DNA of 51,233 nucleotides from an uncultured Burkholderiales bacterium (GTDB taxonomy: Bacteria; Pseudomonadota; Gammaproteobacteria; Burkholderiales; Burkholderiaceae_C). This document shows, in pieces, positions 1 through 7,813 of this stretch. Each line of letters starts with the position of its first letter. The first letter of the stretch is position 1. The stretch is from contig CAIMNS010000069.1 in the NCBI GenBank assembly GCA_903842945.1, positions 1 to 51,233 on the forward strand. The letters are read 5' to 3'. The notes under the pieces are model-generated. The model did not search any database. It worked only from the letters and a program-made list of their open reading frames with translations, and was not told where the DNA came from. Position numbers and translations under genes: made by a program.

Positions 1-311
1 AGGCCCGTGGTCTCGATGATCAGGAGTGGAAATTTATGAACACGCCTCTCAAGCCTTGCCCAAAACAGGTCCTCCAAGGCTTGAGACAGGCCTGGTAAAC
101 CGGTGCAACACACACACGCATTGGCGACCAAAGAAGCCGCTTCGGCGGCATGGGTGAGCAAGGCTTGATCGATGCCGACTTCGCCCAACTCATTGATGAT
201 GAGAGCTGCGTCTTTGAACTCAGGTTGATGGAGCCATTCTTTGAGCAACGTGGTTTTGCCACTGCCCAGAAAGCCAGTCAGGAGATAAATAGGAATTTTT
301 TGAAGGGTCAT
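1..311 (-). CDS. CobW/P47K-family GTPase, N-terminal part (cut by window edge)
   Basis: The ORF track misses this gene because it has no stop inside the window. Reading the minus strand from the ATG at 311 gives an open frame of 103 codons to the edge. It shows a Walker A motif GFLGSGKTT (residues 13-21), the family signature INELGEVGID (39-48), a CxCC metal motif CVCC (66-69) and IETTG (99-103). CobW/COG0523 proteins are GTP-dependent metal chaperones for Zn, Co or Ni. It is divergent from nikR, which together with the NiCoT gene suggests nickel or cobalt delivery, but the metal cannot be read from the sequence. The track ORF 20..262 on the same strand is an out-of-frame shadow. Confidence 0.88.
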   Translation of the reverse strand, partial: MTLQKIPIYLLTGFLGSGKTTLLKEWLHQPEFKDAALIINELGEVGIDQALLTHAAEAASLVANACVCCTGLPGLSQALEDLFWARLERRVHKFPLLIIETTG

Positions 312-368
312 GGGACAAGGTGGCTCAAAGCGCTATTTTCGCTAAAAAAACTTCAAAGCTATACTGAG

Positions 369-390
369 AAGGCTTAAATTATTTTGAATT
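369..390 (+). promoter_or_regulatory. AT-rich motif in nikR leader, partner of the NiCoT site
   Basis: This stretch lies 20 bases upstream of the nikR GTG codon and resembles the stretch just before the NiCoT gene on the other strand (1755-1779). Its position next to the ribosome site would fit autoregulation. The similarity is by eye only. Confidence 0.28.
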
Positions 391-409
391 TTTAAAGAGG
401 AGTCCCCTT

Positions 410-880
410 GTGGAGAGAATCACCATTTCACTGGACCCGGAGTTGGCAGGTATTTTGGATGACATGTCTGCTCAGCATGGCTACGCATCCAGATCTGAAG
501 CGGTCAGAGATCTGATTCGGGGTTGGCACTCACAAGAGGCCATGAAGCGCAACAAGAGTGAGCATTGCGTGGCTTATTTGGGCTACGTCTACGACCAAAG
601 GGACCGAACGCTGTCTGAAAGAATCTCCCACCTTCAGCACGAGCATCACCATTTGACGGTTTCAAACATGCAGTTGCACATGGACCACAACAATTGTTTG
701 GAGGTGGCCTTTCTAAGGGGGCCTAGCCGAGAGGTCAGGTCTTTGGCTGAGCGCGTGATGTCTCAAAGAGGCGTGCGCCATGGATCGGTGCATTTCGTGC
801 CGGTGACGGTTCAAGGGAACATTGAGGGGCATGACCATGCGAACGGGATGCCACACATGCATCTAAAGCCAAGTATTTAA
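410..880 (+). CDS. nikR: Nickel-responsive transcriptional regulator NikR
   Basis: A 156-residue protein with the NikR layout: an N-terminal ribbon-helix-helix (MERITISLDPEL, then SRSEAVRDLI) and a C-terminal ACT-like nickel domain (HEHHHL, MDHNNCLE, QRGVRHG). The start is GTG at 410, preceded by a good ribosome site (AGAGGAG, about 396-402). By alignment from memory with E. coli NikR, nickel ligands His76, His89 and Cys95 correspond to H77, H90 and C96, but His87 is replaced by Q88. The C-terminus is extended and His-rich (HDHANGMPHMH). It presumably controls the convergent NiCoT gene and possibly the divergent CobW gene. Family call is firm; the effect of the ligand change is unknown. Confidence 0.93.
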   Translation: MERITISLDPELAGILDDMSAQHGYASRSEAVRDLIRGWHSQEAMKRNKSEHCVAYLGYVYDQRDRTLSERISHLQHEHHHLTVSNMQLHMDHNNCLEVAFLRGPSREVRSLAERVMSQRGVRHGSVHFVPVTVQGNIEGHDHANGMPHMHLKPSI

Positions 881-932
881 CTTGTAGCGAGACCCTGGGC
901 GACGCGTTGATCAAGGTCTTTCGTCGGGGCGC

Positions 933-1748
933 TCAGGTCAAGGACTTGGACAAATAGGGTGCTTTGGCGCGGTGTTTGTATTTGTCGAACACAAACAAGA
1001 GCAGCAGCGTCAAGGTCAAAGCAATGCCAATCCAAGCGCCATTGGCGGACCAGAACTCATCGATTTGTGCGTCTAAATTTTTAATCAAACCAAAGAGCAC
1101 GACCAACAAGGACAACAAGGCGATCACCCCACTCATCACGCGAGCCGTGTGTTTGGCCAATTGTTCGCTTTGTTTGACAATCCAATGCACAATGAATCCA
1201 TTGAGCGAGTCGGCCAGCATCATCCCTGAACCAAAGCTCAAAGCAAAGAGCAAGATCATCTCAAAGCCACCCAATTCATGACCTTTGGCGGCCATGAGCC
1301 CAGCCTGGCCCAAGGTGTCCAAGGAGAGTGCAAATGCAAAGCCAACCCCCATGGGGTGCGCAAAGGGGCCAAGACTTTTCAAAATGAAACCTTGAAACAA
1401 ACCGCGTGGGTGCGTGTGGCTTGCGCCAAAAAAACAGTATCTGAAATTGGTGAACGCCAACCACAACAAAAAAATGCTGGAGATCCAAAGACCCAACTGG
1501 TCCAACCACAAGGGCATTTCAATGCCTTGCCAATAAAAAATCATGGTCGCGAGCAAGACCGTCAAACTGTGACCACTGGCAAACTGAAACCCTGTGAGCC
1601 TTGCTGACCAATAATTTTGTGCCTTGTAACGCATGCGCGTGAGGCCATCGACCGCAGCAATGTGGTCCGGATCTAGACCATGCCTAAAGCCCAGAGCCAG
1701 CAGCAGCCCAAGCGTTGGCCAAAGAGAGGAGGAGATCAAATCTTGCAT
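933..1748 (-). CDS. NiCoT-family nickel/cobalt transporter (HoxN/NixA type)
   Basis: A 271-residue hydrophobic protein with several predicted membrane helices. The defining NiCoT signature H-x4-DH is present as RHGLDPDH (H23, D28, H29) in the first helix. Members of this family take up Ni2+ or Co2+ across the inner membrane as single-component secondary permeases. The second usual motif (LGFDTATE) is only loosely represented by ALSLDTLGQ, so this is a divergent member and metal preference is not predictable. It is convergent with nikR and lies downstream of the EutA-like gene on the same strand, separated by 131 bp, so it probably has its own promoter. The ATG at 1748 lacks an obvious ribosome site. 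Confidence 0.85.
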   Translation of the reverse strand: MQDLISSSLWPTLGLLLALGFRHGLDPDHIAAVDGLTRMRYKAQNYWSARLTGFQFASGHSLTVLLATMIFYWQGIEMPLWLDQLGLWISSIFLLWLAFTNFRYCFFGASHTHPRGLFQGFILKSLGPFAHPMGVGFAFALSLDTLGQAGLMAAKGHELGGFEMILLFALSFGSGMMLADSLNGFIVHWIVKQSEQLAKHTARVMSGVIALLSLLVVLFGLIKNLDAQIDEFWSANGAWIGIALTLTLLLLFVFDKYKHRAKAPYLSKSLT

Positions 1749-1754
1749 ATGACG

Positions 1755-1779
1755 AATTCTAAATTATTCTTAACGCCTT
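1755..1779 (-). promoter_or_regulatory. AT-rich motif shared with the nikR leader
   Basis: On the minus strand, a few bases before the NiCoT start codon, the sequence reads AAGGCGTTAAGAATAATT followed by TAGAATT. The nikR leader (369-390) reads AAGGCTTAAATTATTTTGAA followed by TT. The shared frame AAGGC..TTAA..TTT.GAATT before two nickel genes could be a common operator for NikR or another metal sensor. It is not the E. coli GTATGA-N16-TCATAC operator, and low-complexity AT sequence could match by chance. Confidence 0.3.
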
Positions 1780-1879
1780 GGGGTGATTTAGCATTGGGGT
1801 GCAAGGGTAATTCCTAGGGCAAGTCAAAGGCATGGTCAAAATCAAGTCCCAAGTCCCAAGTCAAAGCAACAAGCTCTTC

Positions 1880-3676
1880 TTATGTGTGAGTGTGCTCATC
1901 GTGCCCAGGTCCATGTCCATGATCGTGCCCATGCCCATGGTGATGGTGGTGGCCTTTTTGTCCATGCTCATGGCCCTCAGCGTGAGAATGGGTGTGTGGG
2001 GCATGCCGATGCATGTGCCCATCCCCATGTTCATGCCAGTCGTTCATGTCGGATTTACCATGTGCGTGAGGGTCTTCGTTGAACACCAAGGACTTGACGG
2101 TCACTGGAACGGTGTAAGAGGGCATTCTGATGCGGCCCAAATCAATGAAATCAAAGCCCCAAAGGGTCACGCCATCGATGACCAAGATGTCGCTTTGAAC
2201 GCGCGCGTCTTCTTGGAAAATATGTCCCAAATTGTGCGCAATGTCGCCATCCGTCACAATGAACAAGGGTCGCTTTTGAGCAAGCGTTTGAGGAATGGCG
2301 CTGATGATGCCGTTGGCCAATTGAGACAGACGTGCATAGGAAGGTGCACCCAACCATCTGAGAGAAATGGCCACATCTTGCGCCCCTTCTTGCAGGTCAT
2401 GCCGGGTAAAGGATTGCTTCAAATCTTTGGCAACGACCAGCGCGTCGATGTGTTCGCCAAGCACCGTGGGCAAGGGGATCACTTGCAGGTTTTTTCTGGG
2501 TAAAAGCAGTCCAGGCTCAGAAATAAAGGTGGTGTTGCCACTCAATTGAACGCTGTACTCGGAGGCGCCAAGCACAGTTGCACGGATGCATTCACCCGCC
2601 GGTAACAGCTCCGTGCCAATCGCACCCGCATCCAATTGTTGGCGGATGGCTTGACCAAACAATTTACCCAAATCGCCAAAATCTCGAACTTCGCGTTGGT
2701 AGACATACTCACCAACACCGCCAGAGAACATGATGCCATCAAGGGTTCCAAAACTTTCAATAGGATCGGTCAAGTACAAATGCTCAAGATCGACTTTGGT
2801 GAAGGTTTGGTTCAGGACACGAATGAGTGCTTGTGCCATCCAGTGAGCAACTTGAGCCAGATCTTGGCGTTGCACTTTCGTCCCCAAGTGCCAATCAAAG
2901 CCAGCTTGTTGTGCTAGGTACTGACCGGCAGGATCTAGTCGAGTGATCACGTTGGCCTCGTCCACAACAAGAAGCCGCCCTCCCAAGTGGACGGCAGCTG
3001 TGGCGACCAATTCACCATTTTGAACGAGTCCAAGTTTGGTGGTGCCACCGCCGATGTCCACGTTCAAAATGCGGTGTTTTTGATCATAGGATCGCTTGGC
3101 CGCACCCGAGCCATAAACGGCCAGCATGGACTCCATGTGGTGTCCAGCTGCAGCACAAACAAATTCTCCCCCTTGCTCGGCCAAGACCTCTGCGATCGAT
3201 TCACTGTTCTCACGCCTTAGAGCTTCGCCGGTCAAAATCACGGCCCCCGCATCCACATCATCGGGGTGCAAGCCAGCGGCTTGATAGGCTCGGTCAATGA
3301 TGGCGCCAAGGGCTTTGGCGTCCATGGTGGTATCGTTCAAATAGGGTGTCAGAGAAATGGGCGATTGATAAAGAGGCTGACGGTCCACCACGGTATAGCG
3401 AGAAGAGAGGTCTTCAGCGATGCGTCGCAGGTGAATTTTTGAAAAGACGACTTGAGTGCCCGAAGAACCCACGTCAATGCCCACGCTGTGCAAGATCACA
3501 TTGTCTTGTCTCCACAAGGACTCCTGTGAAGGATCGTCGCCAGTGAAATTGTCGTGGTCGTGGTCGTGATCTGCATCCCCATCGTGGGTGTGAGCGTAGT
3601 CCTCACCGTATTGATGATCTTGGATGGTGTGGCGAGCAGAGGTGTCGCTCACCTTGGGTTGATCTGAGTTGCTCAT
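1880..3676 (-). CDS. EutA-family reactivating ATPase with His-rich N- and C-terminal tails
   Basis: The central part matches EutA, the ASKHA-fold ATPase that reactivates B12-dependent ethanolamine ammonia-lyase. It has phosphate loops VGIDVGSSGTQ (residues 65-75) and LNVDIGGGTTKLGL, the adenosine motif MFSGGVGEYVY, and the EutA C-terminal signature VPVTVKSLVF. E. coli EutA is about 467 residues; this one is about 598. The extra length is an Asp/His-rich N-terminal tail (HTHDGDADHDHDHD) and a C-terminal tail of about 65 residues dominated by His, such tails being common in Ni/Co/Zn-handling proteins. I chose the ATG at 3676; the track start (TTG, 3736) has no better ribosome site. No eutB or eutC is in the window. 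Neighbours are nickel genes on one side and a redox reductase on the other, so a metalloenzyme maturation or reactivation role is inferred. Confidence 0.82.
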   Translation of the reverse strand: MSNSDQPKVSDTSARHTIQDHQYGEDYAHTHDGDADHDHDHDNFTGDDPSQESLWRQDNVILHSVGIDVGSSGTQVVFSKIHLRRIAEDLSSRYTVVDRQPLYQSPISLTPYLNDTTMDAKALGAIIDRAYQAAGLHPDDVDAGAVILTGEALRRENSESIAEVLAEQGGEFVCAAAGHHMESMLAVYGSGAAKRSYDQKHRILNVDIGGGTTKLGLVQNGELVATAAVHLGGRLLVVDEANVITRLDPAGQYLAQQAGFDWHLGTKVQRQDLAQVAHWMAQALIRVLNQTFTKVDLEHLYLTDPIESFGTLDGIMFSGGVGEYVYQREVRDFGDLGKLFGQAIRQQLDAGAIGTELLPAGECIRATVLGASEYSVQLSGNTTFISEPGLLLPRKNLQVIPLPTVLGEHIDALVVAKDLKQSFTRHDLQEGAQDVAISLRWLGAPSYARLSQLANGIISAIPQTLAQKRPLFIVTDGDIAHNLGHIFQEDARVQSDILVIDGVTLWGFDFIDLGRIRMPSYTVPVTVKSLVFNEDPHAHGKSDMNDWHEHGDGHMHRHAPHTHSHAEGHEHGQKGHHHHHGHGHDHGHGPGHDEHTHT

Positions 3677-3768
3677 GGTAGGGGAATGTGAATCAAGGGT
3701 GTGATGAGGAGGTGGTAAGGACGTGAACCATTTCAATGCTCAAGCATGAGAAAAAAGATGGGGTTCCA

Positions 3769-4779
3769 TCAATAAAATTGATCAAAATGGACCTGGTTCA
3801 TGGGGACTTTGTGCTCCACCAAAAGTTTGAGCATGGCCTGGGCCATGAGTGGGGGACCAGCAAAATAAATTTCCATGTTGCCCAAGTCATGGGCGTGAAA
3901 TTTTTGAACCACTTCGTGGACAAAACCTCGTTCACAGTCAGGGGTCAAAACCTCATCAACTGATGCATTGGAGACGACCGGTGTGTAGTGTCCCATGCTG
4001 GCCCAAAGCGGCAGTTCATTGAGCATGTCTAGGCCGCAGATATCACGAGCCTCGCGGGCACCGTAGATGAAGTGAATGTTCTGAAAAGGACGTGTGTGCA
4101 GAGAAAGTGCGCCCCTGGCCAAAGAAACCATGGGCGCTAAACCTGAGCCACCGCCGACCAGCAAGATGTCCCTGGGGGCATCCTCGCGCAAATAGGCCAT
4201 GCCATAAGGGCCGTCAATGCGAACCTTTTCACCCAAGGGCATGGAAAAGAGTTTTTGGGTACCGAGGCCTCCTGGGGTCAAGCGCACTTGAAAATCAAGG
4301 CGTTGGCGGCTCCCACCCCCTTGGCTCATCGAGTAGGCCCTTGGACCCGGTACGTCTGAAAAATGGATCAACGCGTACTGTCCTGAAGCGAAGCTCAAGG
4401 CAGCGTCACACTCAAAAGAGAACTCATGCAAGTCATGGGTGATGGCTCTCTTGTGGGTCAGGCTTGCAGTGGTTTGAACGGGCAGGTGAACTGGTGCGTA
4501 GTGTTCCATTTCTCGCACCTTGATGCGTGCGTTGGAGCAAGCTTGGGCTTGGCATCCTAGCCAGCGGTTTTTGAGGCGATCTTTGTCGCTGAGTCCAGGT
4601 GCATCGCTCCAGTTGCTTTGAAGCTCACCTTCAAGAAGCTCAAATTTGCAGTTGCCGCAAGAGCCTACATTGCACTCATATGGAAAACCAATGCCTGCTC
4701 GAAGTGCTGCTCTTAAAAGGGTGTCACCTGGAGCGCAGGGGAAATGTTTTGTCGAGCCGTCGATTTGAATCTGAAACAT
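3769..4779 (-). CDS. 2Fe-2S ferredoxin / FAD / NAD(P)H oxidoreductase (oxygenase-type electron-transfer component)
   Basis: The 336-residue protein has three domains in the order found in phenol hydroxylase and BenC-type reductases. First is a plant-type 2Fe-2S ferredoxin domain with C36, C41, C44 and C76 (ECNVGSCGNC, then LGC). Second is an FAD-binding barrel with RAYSM. Third is an NAD(P)-binding domain starting at VGGGSGLAPM and ending FDQFY. Such proteins pass electrons from NAD(P)H to an oxygenase or other redox partner. No oxygenase hydroxylase subunit is adjacent; the neighbours are the EutA-like gene (about 90 bp downstream) and iclR (upstream, same strand). The partner may be one of the cupin proteins, an enzyme kept reduced together with EutA, or a protein elsewhere in the genome. 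Confidence 0.88.
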   Translation of the reverse strand: MFQIQIDGSTKHFPCAPGDTLLRAALRAGIGFPYECNVGSCGNCKFELLEGELQSNWSDAPGLSDKDRLKNRWLGCQAQACSNARIKVREMEHYAPVHLPVQTTASLTHKRAITHDLHEFSFECDAALSFASGQYALIHFSDVPGPRAYSMSQGGGSRQRLDFQVRLTPGGLGTQKLFSMPLGEKVRIDGPYGMAYLREDAPRDILLVGGGSGLAPMVSLARGALSLHTRPFQNIHFIYGAREARDICGLDMLNELPLWASMGHYTPVVSNASVDEVLTPDCERGFVHEVVQKFHAHDLGNMEIYFAGPPLMAQAMLKLLVEHKVPMNQVHFDQFY

Positions 4780-4866
4780 GGGGTTTGGAAAAAAGAGTGT
4801 GAATAAGTTGAAGAAACATGATGAAAAAATTGCTCATCCATGAGCTATTTCACCATAGGGTCTTTG

Positions 4867-5676
4867 TCATGGGCGATAACCCAGTTGGGTGGAGATGTCT
4901 TGCGCGGTTTGGAGCACCAACGGGGCCAAGGCTCTTAACTTTTTGAGCGTGAGTCGTTGACTGGGGCCACCGACACCAACAGAAGCCACCACTTGTGAGC
5001 TGATGTCTCTCAAGGGGGCAGAAATGCCTCTCATGCCGATTTCAGACTCCTCATCATCGATGGCGTATCCATTGTGACGAACTTGTTGAAAAATATGAAC
5101 CAGTTCATTCACATCACAGCATGTATTGGGGGTCCTGGGTTTGAGCTCTGAGTGCAGCACTTTTTGAATCAATTCATTGCTGCTGAACGATAAAATGGCT
5201 CGGCCCTCGCTGGTACAAAATGAGGGTTTGAGCGTCCCGATGTAATTTTTCATGCGGATGGCTTGGCTGCTTTCCAAGTTGTAGAGATAAATGATGTTGG
5301 TTTCATTCATCACCGCCAAGTGAATGGTCTCGCCCGTTCTTTCTCGAAGCACATTCAAGAACGGTTGAGCCATGTTGGAGACATCAAGGCGTCTTCTGAC
5401 CAAGGCGCCCATGATAAAGAGATTGATGCCCAAGCGGTATCGACCATTTTCCGGGTTTTGTTCCAACAAGCCTTCGCTCAGCAAGGTCACGGCCAGTCGG
5501 TGAGCTGTGCTTTTCGCCAAGCTAAGCCTTTTGGCAAGGCTGCTGATGCCAATTTCAGGTTCAATCTCTGAGAAGCATTTGAGAACACGAATGGAGGCAG
5601 CAACTGAAGACAGGCGGGCGCTTTTGGAGGGTTGTCGTTCCATGATTGAACTTCTTAACAAGTTTAAAAAGATCAT
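4867..5676 (-). CDS. IclR-family transcriptional regulator
   Basis: A 269-residue protein with an N-terminal winged helix (SVAASIRVLKCFSE..., LAKRLSLAKSTAHRLAVTL) and a C-terminal IclR effector domain (MNETNIIYLYNLES, SEGRAILSF, EIGMRGISAPLRD). IclR regulators usually bind a small carboxylate or aromatic ligand and control a divergent operon. Here the divergent operon is the ABC/cupin set. AAGGA precedes the ATG at 5676 by about 9 bases; an internal ATG at 5643 is a second option. A palindrome directly upstream (5687-5717) suggests autoregulation. The reductase and EutA-like genes follow on the same strand and may be co-transcribed. Confidence 0.93.
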   Translation of the reverse strand: MIFLNLLRSSIMERQPSKSARLSSVAASIRVLKCFSEIEPEIGISSLAKRLSLAKSTAHRLAVTLLSEGLLEQNPENGRYRLGINLFIMGALVRRRLDVSNMAQPFLNVLRERTGETIHLAVMNETNIIYLYNLESSQAIRMKNYIGTLKPSFCTSEGRAILSFSSNELIQKVLHSELKPRTPNTCCDVNELVHIFQQVRHNGYAIDDEESEIGMRGISAPLRDISSQVVASVGVGGPSQRLTLKKLRALAPLVLQTAQDISTQLGYRP

Positions 5677-5686
5677 ACATCATTTT

Positions 5687-5717
5687 CCTTTATGAGGAAC
5701 AGTGTTCCCTATAAAAG
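5687..5717. promoter_or_regulatory. Candidate IclR operator 1 (27-31 bp palindrome)
   Basis: Half-sites TTTATGAGGAAC (5689-5700) and GTTCCCTATAAA (5704-5715) face each other across the 3-base spacer AGT; 10 of 12 positions are symmetrical, with a perfect GGAAC/GTTCC core. It lies only 10 bases upstream of the iclR start, a natural place for autorepression. The same half-site architecture recurs at 5870-5900. Confidence 0.65.
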
Positions 5718-5830
5718 AAAGAGATGAAATCATGAAAGGACTGGCGTTGGCTTTTATTTGATGGATAAAATTTGTGAAATTGATAAAATGTAATGATAAG
5801 TTTTACAGGGAAAACCCGCAATGCATTTGC

Positions 5831-5861
5831 TTGACACTTAAAAGAGATTCGAGCCTAATAT
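5831..5861 (+). promoter_or_regulatory. Candidate sigma70 promoter of the ABC/cupin operon
   Basis: A consensus -35 TTGACA (5831-5836) is followed after 19 bases by TAATAT (5856-5861). An 18-base reading (CTAATA) is also possible. Transcription would start near 5868, at the left edge of the second palindrome, which is the classic position for a repressor site. Confidence 0.5.
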
Positions 5862-5869
5862 TGTTTGTG

Positions 5870-5900
5870 CCTTTATGCGGATCTGTGTCCCGCATAAAGG
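5870..5900. promoter_or_regulatory. Candidate IclR operator 2 (31-bp palindrome)
   Basis: CCTTTATGCGG (5870-5880) and CCGCATAAAGG (5890-5900) are perfect inverted repeats. Written like operator 1, the halves are TTTATGCGGATC and GTCCCGCATAAA around a 3-base spacer TGT. The shared consensus TTTATGNGGNNC with the same spacer strongly suggests the same dimeric regulator binds both. A transcribed hairpin role is less likely because no T-run follows. Confidence 0.65.
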
Positions 5901-6015
5901 AACCATAAAGCGAGTCCCCAATCGATGGAGGCCCTCGCCTCAAGCCTTGTTTCATCGGGTGATTCCTGCAATAGACGTTCGTCTGTCTATTGATTCTTTC
6001 GTTGGAGAAACATCA

Positions 6016-7749
6016 GTGCAAAGCCCTGTTGCGGCGGAACCTCACCGTCCTGTGAATTTGAGTTTTGATCCCAAGTGGTTGGTCATTGGGGTCTGTTTGA
6101 TCGTGGTTGGCTTTTTGGCCTTGGTGCCTTTTGGCTTCATGATTTGGCAAAGTTTTTTGACGCCTGAGACGGCGGACGTACCCGCCAAAGTCACTTTTTC
6201 AAACTACATCACGGCTTACACGGATGCAGAGACGATCACAACTTTGTTCAACTCGATGCAGTTTGCTTTAGGGGGTTCTCTTCTGGCTTTTGTCATCGGG
6301 ACAGCGCTGGCCTGGATGAACGAGAGGACGAACACCCCGATGCGACGACTCTTTTACGCGTTGTCGATCATTCCCCTGATCATTCCAAGCATTTTGTTCA
6401 CCATTGCGTGGATCATGTTGGCAAGTCCCAAAATTGGTTTGATCAACATGGCCTTGCAATCGTGGTTCGGCTTGGAGTCGCCCCCCTTTAACATTTACTC
6501 CATGTGGGGAATGATTTGGGTCGATGGACTGCATTATTCACCCATGGCCTTTTTGCTCATGTCTGCGGCCTTTAGGGCCATGGATCCATCTCTTGAAGAG
6601 TCTGCGGTGATGAGCGGATCAAGTATTTTAAGGACCCTTTGGCGCATCACTTTGAGGCTGGCCATTCCCGCCATTGTGGCCACTGTTTTGACGCTTTTTG
6701 TGCGCGCCATTGAGTCCTTTGAGGTGCCGGCTTTGTTGGGTTTGCCCGCTGGCATTCAAGTCTTCACATCAGCCATTTATCAAGCAATCCATCAGTTCCC
6801 AAGTCAATTGGGCCTGGCCTCTGCTTATTCTGTGGTGTTGTTGTTGATCACGTCAGTGGGTATTTATATCCAAGCCAAAATATCATCGACGGGCGGCAAG
6901 TATGTGACCGTCACAGGAAAGGGATTTCGCCCGAGAAGCATTGATCTGGGTCCTTGGAGGTATTTGACGACAGGCATCTTCTTGCTTTATTTTTTGTTGA
7001 TTGTTCTCTTGCCCTTTTTGGTGTTGCTGTGGTCCTCTTTGCAAAAGTTTTATGCGCCTCCTTCGGCCGAAGCCTTGAAGCACTTGACCTTGGATGGTTA
7101 CCGCTATGTGTTGGGTTCCAGCAATATTCTGCACGCGCTCTTGAACAGCTTATGGATGGCGGTCGCATGTGCCACCATCGTGATGCTGTTGTCAGCGGTC
7201 GTGTGTTGGGTGGTTGTGAAGACGAAGATCCCAGGGCGTTGGTTGTTGGACAATTTGGCCTCCTTGCCCATGGTCTTTCCTGGCTTGGTCTTGGGCGTGT
7301 CGATCATGATTTTTTATCTGACCTTTGACATTGGCATCTACGGCACATTTTGGATTATTTTGCTTGCCTACATCACGCGTTTCATGCCGTATGGCATGCG
7401 CTACAACACCACATCCATGATCCAAATCCATAAAGATTTAGAAGATTCGGCGGCCATGAGTGGTGCGGGGTGGTTGACGGTTTTTACGCGGGTGATTTTG
7501 CCTTTGCTCAAGCCTGGCATGGTTGCCGGTTGGATCTACGTCATGATTGTTTCCGTTCGTGAGTTGTCAAGTTCCATTTTGCTCTACAGTCCAGGCAATG
7601 AAGTGATCTCCATCGTGATTTGGGAGTTATGGGAAAACGGGCAATATGTAGAACTGTCTGCCTTGAGCGTGATGTTCATTATGTTGCTCTTGGTCTTGGT
7701 GATGATTGCGCAACTCATTGGCAAACGTTTTGGTGTGAAAGAAGCGTGA
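6016..7749 (+). CDS. ABC transporter permease, fused two-domain type (FbpB/iron-like)
   Basis: This membrane protein carries two consecutive binding-protein-dependent permease domains. The EAA-type loops are visible as LEESAVMSGSSILRTLWRI in the first half and LEDSAAMSGAGWLTVFTRV in the second. About 12 transmembrane helices are expected, as in FbpB/AfuB-type permeases for ferric iron and in related permeases for small organic ligands. The track start (5875) lies within operator 2. I prefer GTG at 6016, which has GGAG 8 bases upstream and gives 577 residues. The ATPase gene follows after 64 bp and two matching binding proteins lie further down the operon, so this is the channel of that uptake system. 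Confidence 0.88.
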   Translation: MQSPVAAEPHRPVNLSFDPKWLVIGVCLIVVGFLALVPFGFMIWQSFLTPETADVPAKVTFSNYITAYTDAETITTLFNSMQFALGGSLLAFVIGTALAWMNERTNTPMRRLFYALSIIPLIIPSILFTIAWIMLASPKIGLINMALQSWFGLESPPFNIYSMWGMIWVDGLHYSPMAFLLMSAAFRAMDPSLEESAVMSGSSILRTLWRITLRLAIPAIVATVLTLFVRAIESFEVPALLGLPAGIQVFTSAIYQAIHQFPSQLGLASAYSVVLLLITSVGIYIQAKISSTGGKYVTVTGKGFRPRSIDLGPWRYLTTGIFLLYFLLIVLLPFLVLLWSSLQKFYAPPSAEALKHLTLDGYRYVLGSSNILHALLNSLWMAVACATIVMLLSAVVCWVVVKTKIPGRWLLDNLASLPMVFPGLVLGVSIMIFYLTFDIGIYGTFWIILLAYITRFMPYGMRYNTTSMIQIHKDLEDSAAMSGAGWLTVFTRVILPLLKPGMVAGWIYVMIVSVRELSSSILLYSPGNEVISIVIWELWENGQYVELSALSVMFIMLLLVLVMIAQLIGKRFGVKEA

Positions 7750-7813
7750 TGCTGCGCCATAAACCGACGCAGAAGTTTTTCAGACTAAAGAATGTATTAA
7801 AGGAAGAAAAGTT

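Noticed and set aside
20-262. Minus-strand ORF of 80 codons in the track
   Set aside because: It is out of frame with the CobW-type gene, whose real frame shows Walker A and CxCC motifs.
1749-1879. Possible cobalamin riboswitch before the NiCoT gene
   Set aside because: No B12-box or recognisable conserved core is visible; only AT-rich sequence and a short AAGTCCC repeat.
1832-2503. Long plus-strand ORF of 223 codons
   Set aside because: It runs antisense to the His-rich end of the EutA-like gene; the Met/Val-rich translation is the mirror of CAT/CAC codons.
5870-5900. Palindrome as a Rho-independent terminator
   Set aside because: No T-run follows on either strand, and a matching site upstream of iclR favours an operator.
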